A DNA stretch of 13,941 bases, from the NCBI GenBank assembly GCA_050015815.1, contig JBEKAR010000035.1, forward strand, positions 1 through 13,941. Reading direction: 5' to 3'. Made by a program: the position numbers and the translations under genes. The notes under the pieces were generated by a model. It did not search any database. It was not told the origin of the DNA and was given only the letters and a program-made list of their open reading frames with translations. This DNA is from JAJRAL01 sp050015815 (lineage in GTDB: Archaea > Thermoplasmatota > Thermoplasmata > Methanomassiliicoccales > UBA472). Positions 13,750 through 13,941 of the stretch are shown in pieces. Each line of letters begins with the position of its first letter. Positions within the stretch are counted from its first letter, which is position 1.

Positions 13750-13941
13750 TCACTTCTTCTTGGCAGGCTTCTTCGCTGATGGCTTCTTCTTCGCCGCGGC
13801 CTTCTTGGCCGGAGCCTTGACCTTCTTCATCGGGACCTCGCAGCACACGAGTTCGCATTCCTCGCAGCCGCACTCGTCGTCGACAACGACGACCACCCCG
13901 CATTCCACGCACTCATATTTCTCGCCCTTCTTCTTCGGCAT
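13750..13941 (-). CDS. Small desulforedoxin-like cysteine-knuckle protein with Lys/Ala-rich tail
   Basis: 63 residues; the ATG is the last three bases of the window, so its promoter lies outside. Residues 9-39 resemble the desulforedoxin / desulfoferrodoxin N-terminal knuckle: YECVECG (C11, C14) and LVCCEVPMKK (C33, C34), a C-x2-C ... C-C set that in that family binds iron as FeCys4. Three more cysteines (C24, C26, C29) in the intervening ECGCEECE are not in classical desulforedoxin and could change the metal site or bind zinc. The tail (39-63) is almost only Lys, Ala and Pro, like histone H1-type or nucleic-acid-binding tails. Function is unknown; redox or nucleic-acid binding roles are both possible. 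An upstream start cannot be excluded. Confidence 0.78.
   Translation of the reverse strand: MPKKKGEKYECVECGVVVVVDDECGCEECELVCCEVPMKKVKAPAKKAAAKKKPSAKKPAKKK

Noticed and set aside
13750..13941. Small cysteine protein as an operon partner of the helicase-nuclease
   Set aside because: The gap of 99 bases holds a stem-loop and a strong separate promoter, so co-transcription is not supported by the sequence.
1..13941. CRISPR arrays, tRNA or rRNA genes, insertion sequences and attachment sites
   Set aside because: I saw no spaced direct repeats, cloverleaf-like or conserved rRNA segments, transposase motifs or terminal repeats; nearly all the sequence is accounted for by protein genes.

Overview
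The window is a compact, GC-rich archaeal chromosome segment of ordinary core genes plus one accessory-looking giant gene. The archaeal assignment rests on the end of ribosomal protein S6e, the gamma subunit of initiation factor aIF2, an HTH-fused CTP-dependent riboflavin kinase (RbkR type), an archaeal-type TrmI, and promoters with TATA-like boxes centred about 26-35 bases before start codons. A homologue of methanogenesis marker protein 8 (DUF2099) points to a methanogen or a close relative. Together with high GC this suggests a Methanomassiliicoccales-like Thermoplasmatota genome, but that is inference.

Layout. Bases 1-1705 (+): translation operon with the S6e 3' end, aIF2 gamma and a small PIN-domain protein. 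1706-2527 (-): methanogenesis marker 8. 2528-2684: divergent promoter region with an imperfect inverted repeat beside each TATA box. 2685-3389 (+): RbkR. 3390-6806 (-): operon purS-purL-purQ, encoding the three subunits of FGAM synthetase. 6881-7528 (-): MarC-family membrane protein. 7559-8332 (-): TrmI tRNA m1A methyltransferase. 8418-8888 (+): VOC/glyoxalase-fold protein. 8885-9271 (-): small two-helix membrane protein with a zinc ribbon. 9325-13650 (-): a protein of about 1441 residues combining a DUF4011-like N-terminus, a superfamily 1 helicase, a Vsr/MTES_1575-like nuclease and an extra C-terminal module. 13750-13941 (-): a 63-residue desulforedoxin-like zinc/iron-knuckle protein with a Lys/Ala-rich tail, whose start codon is the last three bases of the window.

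The giant helicase-nuclease is the most interesting gene. Its architecture resembles the DUF4011-helicase-Vsr antiphage proteins (Hhe) reported in defence surveys. Here it stands alone between housekeeping genes, has its own strong promoter, and probably starts at a GTG placed for leaderless translation.

The genome is packed tightly. All three convergent gene pairs touch or overlap at their stop codons (two TGATCA palindromes and one CTAG), and co-directional neighbours overlap by 1-4 bases or lie a few bases apart. No tRNA, rRNA, CRISPR array, insertion sequence or gene-free stretch over 300 bases was seen.
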